Assembly (NCBI RefSeq): GCF_001613345.1
Contig: NZ_BDCE01000056.1
Coordinates: 152,496-216,495, forward strand
Direction: 5' to 3'
DNA length: 64,000 bases
Source: Nocardia uniformis NBRC 13702
Lineage (GTDB): Bacteria > Actinomycetota > Actinomycetes > Mycobacteriales > Mycobacteriaceae
The notes under the pieces were generated by a model. That model had not been told where the DNA came from. It worked only from the letters and a program-made list of their open reading frames with translations, and made no database searches. Shown one piece after another: positions 17,698-26,020 of this stretch. The position numbers were made by a program, and so were the translations under genes. Each line of letters begins with the position of its first letter. Within the stretch, counting starts at the first letter, position 1.

Positions 17698-17930
17698 CGT
17701 CGCCCCGGAGTGCGGACGCGATCACGGACCGTGATCATCGCCGCGAGACGGCGCTGCGTGTCGGCACGACTCAGGACGATGTCGTCACCGGACTCACCGC
17801 GCTCCAGACGCGCGAGCCGTTCGCGTTCAGCGGCGATCTCCTCGTCGAGGAGATCGCCGGCCAGCTCACGAGTGAGCAGATCCTGGTCGACCCAGTCTGA
17901 GTAGGGAAGCTGTTCGATGGGTTCTTCCAT
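17694..17930 (-). CDS. Small conserved-looking operon protein, unknown function
   Basis: A 78-residue, charged, helical protein (MEEPIEQLPYSDWVDQDLLT at the start, then a Glu/Arg-rich helix RERLARLERGE). No Cys, signal or membrane segment. ATG 17930 is preceded by AAGGACTG; the longer open frame to 18149 overlaps the amidohydrolase and is a shadow. The stop overlaps the GTG of the DUF35-thiolase gene (GTGA), so production is coupled, and a role as partner or chaperone of that enzyme is possible. I do not recognise the family. Confidence 0.7.
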   Translation of the reverse strand: MEEPIEQLPYSDWVDQDLLTRELAGDLLDEEIAAERERLARLERGESGDDIVLSRADTQRRLAAMITVRDRVRTPGRR

Positions 17931-17973
17931 GAGAGCAGTCCTTCTTGACACCACTGCGGAACCGAAGATTCCG

Positions 17974-19161
17974 TCAGTTCGAGCGCGGAAAGTTGAGGAG
18001 GGTACGAGCGTTGAGTTCGACCATCTGGTGCACTTCCGCGTCCGGAACATTGCGCATCTGGTCGTGCACCACTTTGCGGCTGTTCGGCCAGTTCGAGTCG
18101 GAGTGCGGGTAGTCGCCTTCCCACGTGATGTTGCCGATACCCACCGCATGCCGGTTGTCGAGACCGAACTGATCTTCGATGAAGCAGCCGAACAGATGAT
18201 TGGCGAACAGCTCCGACGGCTTCACCGTCTGATTGATGTTCTGATAGAAGCGATGCTTGGCCCACACTCCGTCCATACGCTCGAGCATGTACGGTACCCA
18301 GCCGATTCCGCCCTCGGACAACAGGAACTTCAGATTCGGATGGTTGTGGAACACCGGTGAGAACAACAGGTCCGCCGTCGCGTACATGGAATTGCAGCCG
18401 AACAGCGCCGTCATCACGGCCATCGGCGCATCCGGCGCAGTGATGGGGGCCCGGCCGGACGTACCGAAATGAACACACAGCGGCTGGCCGGTGTCCACCG
18501 CCGCGGCGAACACTCGGTCCCAATGGTTGGTATGGAATGACGGTAGGCCCAGCGGAACGGGATTCTCCGGAAACGAGATGGCCCTCGACCCCTTGGCAGC
18601 AGTGCGGTAGATCTCCTTCACCGACTCTTCCACCGACCACAGCGGCAGGATCGTCAACGGAATCAACCGATCAGGTGCATACGCACACCATTCGTCGAGG
18701 ATGTAGTCGTTCCATGCTTGAACGCACAGCAACGCGAGTTCCTTGTCGTTGCCCTCGAGGAAGACCGTGCCGGCGAATCGCGGAAACGACGGGAACGACA
18801 ATGTGGCCTGCACACCGTCGATATCCATGTCCTGAACGCGGGCCTTCGGCTCGTAGCAGCCCGGAATCATATCCTCGTAACGAGTCGGTTCGGCACCGAA
18901 CTCCTCCGGCTTCTTGCCTGCCACGGCATTCAGACCGATATAGGGGTAGATGCGGCCCTCGTACTCCCACACCTCCGCCAGCTTCGTTCCGATATCCGAC
19001 CGGCCTCCGTCACCTGTGATAACCGACTTCGACATCTCCTTTTCGATGATCCTCGGTCCGGCCCCTACAAACCTCTTGGGCAAACGATCCGACCAGAGCC
19101 TGGGATGCTCGATCAGATGGTCGTCGGTTGAGATCAGGTGCATGTGATCTTGGAGCGGCAT
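17974..19161 (-). CDS. Amidohydrolase family 2 protein (metal-dependent hydrolase or decarboxylase)
   Basis: A 395-residue TIM-barrel protein of the Amidohydro_2 (ACMSD-like) family. The first metal motif reads STDDHLIEHP, with Asp where many members have His. LCVHFGTSGR lies mid-protein and the C-terminal Asp motif is EGDYPHSDSNWP. Relatives often occur with P450 and FadE genes in sterol and terpene clusters. It may hydrolyse a ring-opened intermediate or lactone, or decarboxylate it; the substrate is unknown. It lies 67 bases after the aldehyde dehydrogenase and 43 before the small gene, all in one operon. Confidence 0.9.
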   Translation of the reverse strand: MPLQDHMHLISTDDHLIEHPRLWSDRLPKRFVGAGPRIIEKEMSKSVITGDGGRSDIGTKLAEVWEYEGRIYPYIGLNAVAGKKPEEFGAEPTRYEDMIPGCYEPKARVQDMDIDGVQATLSFPSFPRFAGTVFLEGNDKELALLCVQAWNDYILDEWCAYAPDRLIPLTILPLWSVEESVKEIYRTAAKGSRAISFPENPVPLGLPSFHTNHWDRVFAAAVDTGQPLCVHFGTSGRAPITAPDAPMAVMTALFGCNSMYATADLLFSPVFHNHPNLKFLLSEGGIGWVPYMLERMDGVWAKHRFYQNINQTVKPSELFANHLFGCFIEDQFGLDNRHAVGIGNITWEGDYPHSDSNWPNSRKVVHDQMRNVPDAEVHQMVELNARTLLNFPRSN

Positions 19162-19228
19162 TGCTTCCTCCCGGTTGGGCCTGAGTCATCGTGTGTCCTC
19201 TGGAATCGGTGGTGAGCAGGTCAGGCGG

Positions 19229-20698
19229 TCAGCCGCGCGCCGCACTCCACGTGATGGACTTGGTCTGCAAATACTCCTCGAGTCCGGCAGCTCCCCACTC
19301 GCGGCCGAGGCCGCTCTGCTTGTAGCCACCGAAGGGCACGTGTGGTGTCACGCCGCCACCGCCACCATTAATCCCGACCATGCCGGTGCGAATGCGCTTG
19401 GCGATACCCAGCGCTCGCACCGTGTCGGCAGAGAACACTCCGCCGCCGAGCCCGAAGTCGCTGTCGTTGGCTAGACGCACGGCATGATCGTCGTCATCGA
19501 ACGGGATGACGACGCCGACCGGGCCGAAGAACTCCTTCTGCGCGATTTCCATCGAATTGTCGACGTCGACGAACAGCGTCGGCTCCACGAAGTAGCCGTT
19601 GCCGAGTCCTGCCGGACGGCCACCCCCGAAGGCGATGCGCGCCCCCTGCTCGATGCCGGATGCGATGAGCGACTCCACCTTGTCGCGCTGTTCGGCGCTT
19701 ATCAGCGGCCCCATCTGGATATACGGCTCGGCCGGATCGCCAACCTTGATCATTCCGAGTCCCGCGGTGACCATTGCAATGAGCTCGTCACACCGCGTGC
19801 GGTGCACAAGCGTGCGGGTGAGTAGCGAGCAGCCTTGCCCGGCATGGGTGACCATATTGCCGATCACGGACTGGGCAGCCTTGGCCAAATCGGCGTCCTC
19901 ACAGACAATGTTCGCCGATTTGCCACCGAGTTCGAGAACAACCTTCTTGAGGCTCGGCGCGGCCTGTTCGTAGACGAGGCGGCCCACCGTGTCCGAACCG
20001 GTGAAGCTGACGAGGTCGATCTTCGGGTTGGTGGTCAATTCACGTCCGGCATCGATGCCGCCGGTGACGATGTTGAGCACACCGGGCGGCAGCCCGGCCT
20101 CATCCGCGATCTCACCGAGAACAAGCGCCTCGAGGGGCGTCGCCGGGGCGGGTTTGAGCACGACCGTGCACCCCGCGGCCAGCGCCGGGGCAACCTTCAT
20201 GACATTGAGAAACAGCGGGAAGTTGTACGCCGAGATCAGCGCTGCTACACCCGCCGGCTCGCGAACCACGACGCCTTGGCCGATGCCCTGACCGATCGTC
20301 GGCAACACACCGCGCTCGAACTCGAACGACGGCAGGATGCGCTCAGCCATGTCGCGCAGGTGCTCGATCGGGATCCCTACCTGTAGGTACTCCGCCAGTG
20401 CCCGTGTCGAACCGGATTCCGCGATATTCAGGTCGACAAGTTCGGCGCGACGCTTCTCCATCACATCGGCCATCTTCCGCAACACCTGCGCGCGCTCATG
20501 TGGTGACATCGTCGGCCACGGGCCTTCGTCGAAGGCACGCCGGGCGGCCTCGATCGCGCGGGTCACCTCAGCGACAGTGGCTTGCGGCACGCGCCCGATG
20601 ACCTCTTCCGTCGCCGGATTGAGGACGTCGATGATCGACTCGCTGACGCTGTCGACCCATGTGCCGTCGATGTAGAGCTGGGAAATACTCGTTACCAC
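19229..20698 (-). CDS. NAD(P)-dependent aldehyde dehydrogenase
   Basis: A 489-residue aldehyde dehydrogenase, which would oxidise the aldehyde made by the upstream SDR to an acid. Cofactor motif VSFTGSDTVGR, general-base Glu in LELGGKSAN, nucleophilic Cys in HAGQGCSLLTR, C-terminal FGGYKQSGLGREWG. GTG 20698 follows GGAG; the open frame to 20869 overlaps the SDR gene and is not used. A fragment of a paralogous gene (17 C-terminal codons) survives at 881-930. It lies 28 bases after the SDR. Confidence 0.94.
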   Translation of the reverse strand: MVTSISQLYIDGTWVDSVSESIIDVLNPATEEVIGRVPQATVAEVTRAIEAARRAFDEGPWPTMSPHERAQVLRKMADVMEKRRAELVDLNIAESGSTRALAEYLQVGIPIEHLRDMAERILPSFEFERGVLPTIGQGIGQGVVVREPAGVAALISAYNFPLFLNVMKVAPALAAGCTVVLKPAPATPLEALVLGEIADEAGLPPGVLNIVTGGIDAGRELTTNPKIDLVSFTGSDTVGRLVYEQAAPSLKKVVLELGGKSANIVCEDADLAKAAQSVIGNMVTHAGQGCSLLTRTLVHRTRCDELIAMVTAGLGMIKVGDPAEPYIQMGPLISAEQRDKVESLIASGIEQGARIAFGGGRPAGLGNGYFVEPTLFVDVDNSMEIAQKEFFGPVGVVIPFDDDDHAVRLANDSDFGLGGGVFSADTVRALGIAKRIRTGMVGINGGGGGVTPHVPFGGYKQSGLGREWGAAGLEEYLQTKSITWSAARG

Positions 20699-20726
20699 GG
20701 TGAACTCCGGTGTCGTTGCGGGCAGG

Positions 20727-21587
20727 TCAGAAACTCGGCTGCTGCGGGCGGAGTCGCACGTATCCACCGGCATCGACGCGCATCTGCATCCCAGTGACGT
20801 AACGCGAGGCGTCCGACAGCAAATAGAGCACCATTTCGGAGATGTCCTCGGGCTCGACGTACGCGACATTCATCGGGCTCATAGTCGCGAAGCCGGGCAG
20901 TGCGTCCTCCCGGGTCGGGTGCTCGAGGTCGGAACGGAACTGCCGGAACATCACCTCGCTGTTGAGCATGTCCGTGTTGCAGTTCGACGGGTGCACCGCA
21001 TTCGCCCGGATCTTCCTCGGCCCCAGCACGATTGCGAGGTCATTGACAAAGGAAGCGACCATCCGTTTAGCCAGCGAGTACCCCTGACCCCCGGTACCGT
21101 ACGCGGGGTTCTGCCCGGTGCTGTTCATCATCGCTGCCAGGCTGCCGGTGGCAACGATCGAGCCGCCCTCGCCCACGTGTGGGAGGGCGGCCTCGACGGC
21201 ATTGACGACACCGTTGAAGTCCACTGCCATCGCGTCGATGAACGCCTGGGGATCATTCGAGCCGAGCGGGCAGATACCCGCGTTGGCCACGACGCCGTCG
21301 AGCTTGCCGAACGCTGCGACACCCTGCTCGACAGCCCTGGTGAGCGCCTGCCGGTCACGCACATCGGCAATCGTGGAGATCATGCGGCCACCGGCGGCCT
21401 CGACCAGGCGGGCCGTCTCGGCGAGGTCGTCGGGCGTCGCCAACGCGTAGTCGTTGGTCTTGACATCCTCGCAGAGGTCCACGCCGATGATGTTCGCGCC
21501 TTCCGATGCCAGTCGCACGGCGTGCGAACGCCCCTGACCGCGAGCAGCGCCGGTGATGAAGACGACTTTGCCTTCTACACGTCCCAT
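20727..21587 (-). CDS. Mycofactocin-type SDR alcohol dehydrogenase
   Basis: A 286-residue SDR with FITGAARGQGRSHAVRLA at the N-terminus and a ~20-residue insertion (DVKTNDYALATPDDLAET) after the second strand. These are hallmarks of mycofactocin-coupled SDRs, which hold NAD(H) tightly and pass electrons to the peptide-derived cofactor mycofactocin. The active-site Tyr and Lys are in GYSLAKRM, Ser in ATGSLAAM. The likely reaction is oxidation of an alcohol, perhaps made by a P450, to an aldehyde. The mycofactocin biosynthesis genes are not in this window. Confidence 0.9.
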   Translation of the reverse strand: MGRVEGKVVFITGAARGQGRSHAVRLASEGANIIGVDLCEDVKTNDYALATPDDLAETARLVEAAGGRMISTIADVRDRQALTRAVEQGVAAFGKLDGVVANAGICPLGSNDPQAFIDAMAVDFNGVVNAVEAALPHVGEGGSIVATGSLAAMMNSTGQNPAYGTGGQGYSLAKRMVASFVNDLAIVLGPRKIRANAVHPSNCNTDMLNSEVMFRQFRSDLEHPTREDALPGFATMSPMNVAYVEPEDISEMVLYLLSDASRYVTGMQMRVDAGGYVRLRPQQPSF

Positions 21588-21660
21588 GATGTGTCCTTCT
21601 TGTCGGTTCTAGCATGTGTCTGTGAAGAAGCTCAGCGATATCGCGCCGAGCGTCGACAAA

Positions 21661-22482
21661 TCAGCCGATCGGGGTGGGCGAAGGCTGGTGCAGATCCATC
21701 GGCCCCAGCCGGGTCGCCCGCTCCAGATTCCGGATGTCCAGACCGATGTCCTCGGCAACGGCCCGAGCCGCCGCAACGTCTTTCGAGAGGAAGTGCGGCA
21801 GATGGGCAGCGAACTCACCGGCCGGCAGCGGTGATGCAGCGATGTATCGAGCCGCCGTGCTTCCACCGCTCGTAGTCTCGAGCGCGGCGAGAAGATGGTC
21901 CTCGTCGATTCCCAGCGACCCTGCCAGCTCGAGCGCGGTGAGCGTGAGCTGCGTGCACGCCGCGAACAACATGTTGTTGATGAGTTTGATCGATAACCCG
22001 CTGCCCAGGGGGCCGGTGCGCAGAATCCGGTCGGCATAGTCACCGATCACCCGCTCGGCTACCTCGACCGCGTCCTCGGACCCGCCGAGCAGCACGGTAA
22101 GCGCACCCGACCTGATGCCCTCGGCTGTTCCACTGAACGAGGCGTCGACCACTGCCGCCTCGACCGAATCGGACAGCTCCCGAAGTAGTTTCGGACTCCC
22201 GGTCGTATGCGAGACGAATACGGCACCAGGCCGGAGGAGTTCGATCACCGGTACGCACACGGTACTGATCTGATCGTCGTCGAACAGGCACGCGATCAGT
22301 ACATCGACGTCGGCGAGATCCGTTGGCGCGCGGACGAGTGTCGCACCGGCCGCGGCCAGGCGCTCACGCACCGCCGGCCTGCGCGCGAACACCGAGACGG
22401 TCCGGCCTGCCCCCAGGAGACGTTCGATCATCGGTTCACCGATCTGTCCGGCGCCGATGAATCCGATGTGCTTGTCGTTCAT
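21661..22482 (-). CDS. NAD(P)-dependent beta-hydroxyacid dehydrogenase family (HIBADH-like)
   Basis: A 273-residue member of the 3-hydroxyisobutyrate/6-phosphogluconate dehydrogenase superfamily. The Rossmann motif is GFIGAGQIGEPM at the N-terminus; the substrate loop is SHTTGSP; the catalytic Lys is in GSGLSIKLINNMLF. It may oxidise a hydroxyacid or reduce an imine or aldehyde intermediate. ATG 22482 follows GGGGAA. Its N-terminal half is the intact counterpart of the remnant at 881-1094. The 171-base space to the ferredoxin holds no gene, so an internal promoter is possible. Confidence 0.9.
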   Translation of the reverse strand: MNDKHIGFIGAGQIGEPMIERLLGAGRTVSVFARRPAVRERLAAAGATLVRAPTDLADVDVLIACLFDDDQISTVCVPVIELLRPGAVFVSHTTGSPKLLRELSDSVEAAVVDASFSGTAEGIRSGALTVLLGGSEDAVEVAERVIGDYADRILRTGPLGSGLSIKLINNMLFAACTQLTLTALELAGSLGIDEDHLLAALETTSGGSTAARYIAASPLPAGEFAAHLPHFLSKDVAAARAVAEDIGLDIRNLERATRLGPMDLHQPSPTPIG

Positions 22483-22653
22483 GAATTCCCCGCGTCGTCC
22501 GTGATGGGAGATGATCTGGGCCGGAGCGTCCGGCGATGTCGGAATGATCGAAATCGAGCCGAGGCCACCCCGGCGGGTCCGGCGCCGTCCACCACGATGC
22601 GCGGGGGTCGCGTATCGGAATGTATGACATCGCCCGCTTCGTCGGTCTGACAA

Positions 22654-22842
22654 TCAGCGAACGGAGATCGCTCGCTCGGGACAGGCCGCGACACCGGCGG
22701 CGATGTCCTCATCGAGAGGTTCGGTGACCTCACGGTCGATCGGCATCGCATAACCCAGGTCGTCGATATCGAACACGTCGGGGGCGACGGCATAGCAGCG
22801 AGCGTGGCCGGAGCACTTGGCGGTATCGATCGTGAGCTTCAT
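22654..22842 (-). CDS. [3Fe-4S]-type ferredoxin, P450 partner
   Basis: A 62-residue ferredoxin with C10 and C16 in CSGHARC and C54 in ACPE, nearly the same as the protein at 1113-1301. It heads the eight-gene operon that runs to 14755. That operon has no P450 of its own, so this ferredoxin may serve the P450 at the left edge or another elsewhere. ATG at 22842. Confidence 0.92.
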   Translation of the reverse strand: MKLTIDTAKCSGHARCYAVAPDVFDIDDLGYAMPIDREVTEPLDEDIAAGVAACPERAISVR

Positions 22843-22925
22843 TGGTCCTACCGTTTCGAGAGTTGCGGGCCCATACGATGAGCGTTGGAAGAGGGCATTT
22901 CCGCCGACCGTATACGCCTCAAGAT

Positions 22926-23031
22926 ATGAGACTCTACTGGAGTTTTCTCTCATAGATTGAGACCCTCCGGGGGCCAATAGTAGCGACCGACGCGCCACCT
23001 GTCGAGACCTAGCTCACATAGATAGATAAGT
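22926..23031 (-). promoter_or_regulatory. Promoter/operator region of the eight-gene catabolic operon
   Basis: It carries CACATAGATAGATAAGT at 23015-23031, identical to 1487-1503, and a block with repeated GAGAC/TGAGAC elements (22926-22965) like that at 1402-1443. The two spacers are otherwise diverged, so these parts are likely under selection. Confidence 0.55.
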
Positions 23032-23286
23032 GACGATTCTAGACGCTGAGACCGCAAGTGAGAAGCGGGAACCACCAGGTACGTCGGAACTCAACGCGGC
23101 CGGATCGCACGAACGAGGTGCTCGATGGCGTGGTTTGCTGATCAACGCACACCGGCTGGGCTCCAACGTGATCGCACGCGTCCTCAACGAACGCGGCGAA
23201 GACCACGCCCACGAGCGCCACGCCGCCGAGCCGGCCTTCCCCAGCGCTACGCAGAATCCGGGCCCCTGACGACTTTCCCTCACCGA
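23032..23286. other. Junction between the catabolic operon and the mobile region, no clear gene
   Basis: About 250 bases. An open frame on the plus strand (23030-23269) has a coding-like stretch (ARWRGLLINAHRLGSNVIARVLNERGED) that may be a C-terminal remnant, but no family could be named. Before the IS arrived this DNA was contiguous with the 3' end of the HEPN-like gene. Confidence 0.35.
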
Positions 23287-24206
23287 CTAGGCCGTGTTTA
23301 ACAAGTGGCCGTTGCCGAGCCAGATGTTGATGCCTGCGATCTGGGTGGTGGCCAGGTAGCGGACAGCGAGTTTGTCGTAGCGGGTCGCTACGGCACGGTG
23401 TTGTTTGAGCTGGTTGATGCCGCATTCGACGGCGTGACGCTGCTTGTAGATCTCGGTATCGAAGGCGTGGGGACGGCCACCGTCTGTTCCTCGCCGTCGG
23501 CGGTGGGCGAATTGGTCGGCAGGGATGGCGATGGTCGCTTTGATGCCTCGCCGCCGCAAGTAGGCGCGGTTGGCGCGGGAGCTGTAGGCCTTGTCGGCCA
23601 ACACCCGGTCTGGTCGCGTACGGGTCCGACCGGTCGCGAAGCGGGGGACCTCGATCGCGTCGAGGACTGCCTTGAACTGCGGACTGTCACCCCACTGACC
23701 AGGAGTGATCAACAGCGCCAACGGTTTACGGCCCTGCTCGCACGCCAAGTGCAGTTTCGTGGTCCACCCGCCGCGGGAGCGACCCAGGCCGTGGTCGGCC
23801 GGCTCGACGGTAACCCCGCCGGGTGGTTCGACCTGCAGATCCCCCTTTTACGCGCACCAGCGGCGTGCTGGTGCGCGCGGGCGATCGTGGAATCCACGCT
23901 GACCTCCCAGACGATGTCTCCGGCGGCCTCGGCGCAGATCTGCAACGCCGACAGAATCGCCTCCCACACCCCGCCGCGCTGCCAGGACCGGAACAATCCG
24001 TACACCGACTGCCACGGCCCATACCGCTCGGGCACATCCCGCCACGGCGCCCCAACCCTTGTCCGCCAACGGATCCCGTCGATGAGCTGCCGTTTCATCC
24101 ACTTCGGCGGGCGTCCGGTTCTCTTACCGACCGGCAGCAGCGGCTCGATCGCCGCCCACTGCTCATCGGTGAGATCCGCACGCCTCGATGCCGCTACGCT
24201 GGTCAC
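23287..24206 (-). CDS. IS5-family transposase, made by programmed -1 frameshift
   Basis: A DDE transposase in two frames. OrfA (GTG 24206) holds the insertion-element domain LTDEQWAAIEPLLP...GRPPKW and the first Asp in VSVDSTIARAHQHAAGARK. At 23845-23850 the transcript reads CGT AAA AGG GGG; a one-base back-slip on AAAAGGGGG gives the family-typical ARKKGDLQVEPPGG and enters OrfB, which has GLGRSRGGWTTKLHL, the second Asp (VLADKAYSS) and the Glu in KQRHAVECGINQLK. The frameshift is normal for this IS group, so the gene is probably active. Its TAG stop is completed by the target duplication. Confidence 0.88.
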
Positions 24207-24352
24207 GAGGTCTCCGGTATTCGGTTCGTCTTGGTAAACAAGCCATCTACCGGAGACCTCGCCCATCTCCCGGCAATGACACGCGAAACCCCAACGCCTA
24301 CAAGCGACTACTCTTCAGCGACGCCGATATCAACCTCTTCTTAAATACGGCC
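23290..24352 (-). mobile_element. IS5-family (IS427-type) insertion sequence, apparently complete
   Basis: Terminal inverted repeats are GGCCGTGTTTAACAAG at 23290 and, read from the other end at 24352, GGCCGTATTTAAGAAG. Each end is flanked by TA (23288-23289 and 24353-24354), a two-base target duplication. The element is about 1063 bp, contains one frameshifted transposase gene and a hairpin at the transposase start. It inserted in the TAG stop codon of the HEPN-like gene without changing the protein. Confidence 0.88.
24206..24261 (-). promoter_or_regulatory. Hairpin covering the transposase ribosome binding site
   Basis: The 14-base arms CGAGGTCTCCGGTA (24206-24219) and TACCGGAGACCTCG (24248-24261) are perfectly complementary. 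In the mRNA the 3' arm contains GGAG and the G of the GTG start at 24206. If transcription enters from outside the IS, the stem would hide the start site and limit transposase production. Confidence 0.65.
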
Positions 24353-25191
24353 TAGTCGCTGGAATCCTCCGGCCCGAATTCCAGCACGTCGCACTCGTCC
24401 ACCCACCTCAGCAGCAGACTCAGGGCCGCGAGTCGCTCCAAGGCTTCCTGCTCGGTGTACTCGGTCGATTGATTGTGAGTCGCCTGGTTACGGATTGTCA
24501 GTTGAATTCCCGGCGCGTATCTAACCAGGCCGTCGATCATCGACTTCACCGATTGATGATTCGGATCTCCTGGCCAACGCAGCCGTCGCTCCCCCGCTCG
24601 TGGCTGGTTCGGGCTAAACGCGTTGTTCATTACTGATGTTCCTGGCTCCTTGTACTGATCCGTCAACGATCGCACGTACTGCTCGGCCATATCGCAGGCA
24701 ACCAAGACAGCTTGTCTGTAGTGCCCGTCAATCCATAGCTTTCGAGCCGCGCCCCATACGACATGGTGCAACGACGAGGGCCCGATAGAAGGAGGCTCGG
24801 CGGCCGACACTTTTGCGATCATCGCGGTCAGGCGACCGATCACGTAGTCGGTGGTGTCCAATACTGTCGTGTCATCGACGATGGGCTTCGGCTCGGTCAT
24901 CGATCGCCAGTTGACGATTGGATCGATCTGGCCGGCGGTTCCTTGTACCCACAGCATGCCGTCTGCGATGTGCGCCGCTTCGCTGGCTTCACCGGCCAGT
25001 CGGTTCAGTTCAGTCCTGAGATTGGCGATGACATCCACGTCGGCGCCAGCTTTCGGCACAACTGCGGGTGCGATACCCGGGGCAATCTCGCTTCGTTCGT
25101 GTAACTCCAGAAACTGCTTCAGGACGTCCTGGAACTGCGTTACTGCCGCGAGGACCGATTTGAGGTAGTTGACCTTGTACTCCTGCGCCAT
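24352..25191 (-). CDS. HEPN/Ymh-like protein (TIGR02391 type), possible abortive-infection factor
   Basis: A 279-residue protein. The N-terminal ~150 residues are helical and not recognised. The C-terminal ~120 residues match the Ymh (TIGR02391) pattern: a helix YRQAVLVACDMAEQYVRSL, SVMNNAFSP, and IRNQATHNQ followed by YTEQEALERLAALSLLLRWVDE. RNQATH is an Rx4H motif, as in HEPN ribonuclease domains of defence and toxin systems. The RNase role is inferred. It sits in a degraded integrative element, consistent with a defence cargo gene. ATG 25191; its stop is intact although an IS lies inside it. Confidence 0.7.
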   Translation of the reverse strand: MAQEYKVNYLKSVLAAVTQFQDVLKQFLELHERSEIAPGIAPAVVPKAGADVDVIANLRTELNRLAGEASEAAHIADGMLWVQGTAGQIDPIVNWRSMTEPKPIVDDTTVLDTTDYVIGRLTAMIAKVSAAEPPSIGPSSLHHVVWGAARKLWIDGHYRQAVLVACDMAEQYVRSLTDQYKEPGTSVMNNAFSPNQPRAGERRLRWPGDPNHQSVKSMIDGLVRYAPGIQLTIRNQATHNQSTEYTEQEALERLAALSLLLRWVDECDVLEFGPEDSSD

Positions 25192-25237
25192 GAGCCATCA
25201 CTCACTTTCGAGAACCTCGTCCATTCACGATTCACCA

Positions 25238-26020
25238 ACAATCGCCTGGTAGTGGAGGGAATGCTGTATCGGCTACGGACGAGCCTGCCGTGGCGGGATC
25301 TGCCCGAGCACTTCGGGCCGTGGCAGACAGTGTGGAAGCGCTACCGCCGCTACGCCGCCGACGGCACCTGGGATCGGATGCTGACCGCACTGCTCGCCTT
25401 GGCCGACACCACCGGCGATATGGACTGGGTGGTCTCGATCGATTCGACGATCGTGCGGGCACACCAGCACGCCGCCGGCGGGGCCGCCGACTCGGTGTCG
25501 GGGCTATGAACCCGCCGACCACGCCATCGGGCGTTCCCGCGGCGGGCTGACGACCAAGGTTCATCTGGCCACCGATGGAGCAGGTCACGGCTTGGCCGTG
25601 CTGCTCACGCCCGGGCAGACCAACGACTCCCCGCTGCTGCCATCACTGCTGGACGCGGTCATGGTGCCCCGCCTCGCTGGTGGTCCGCCGCGACGTAATC
25701 CGGACGTGGTGATCGCCGACCGCGCCTACTCGGCGGCGTCGAATCGAACCTTGTTGCGGCCCAAACGTATCCAGACGGTCATTCCCGAACGTCGTGATCA
25801 GATCGCTAACCGCAAACGCAAGGGCAGTGTCGGCGGCCGGGCGCCGGGCTTCGACGCCGAGACCTACAAGCGGCGCAACGTCATCGAACGCGCCTTCAAC
25901 AAGGTCAAACACTGGCGCGCGGTCGCCACCCGCTACGACAAGCTCGCGGTCACCTACCGTGCCGGATTCGTCCTGGCCCTCATCGTCGGATGGCTCAAAT
26001 CATTGGGAGACACAACCTAG
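25238..26020 (+). pseudogene. Decayed IS5-family transposase
   Basis: The copy lacks the first ~40-50 residues and begins at VVEGMLYRLRTSLPWRDLPE. It keeps VVSIDSTIVRAHQHAAGG, then stops at 25509 in frame one; homology resumes one base away as GYEPADHAIGRSRGGLTTK and continues to the TAG at 26020, including VIADRAYSA and YKRRNVIERAFNKVKHW. The N-terminal loss and the frame break make it non-functional unless the break is a frameshift site, for which no slippery run is seen. It is a different element from the IS at 23290. Confidence 0.85.

Noticed and set aside
17771..18640. 289-codon minus-strand frame overlapping the amidohydrolase
   Set aside because: Only the real frames of the amidohydrolase and the 78-aa protein have homology or translational coupling; this frame is Ser/Arg-rich noise.
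23030..23269. 79-codon plus-strand frame before the IS
   Set aside because: It has a coding-like part but no start signal or family, so it is listed only as a possible remnant.
25499..25510. Programmed frameshift in the second IS
   Set aside because: No slippery A-run as in the first IS, and the copy also lacks its N-terminus, so it is treated as decayed.
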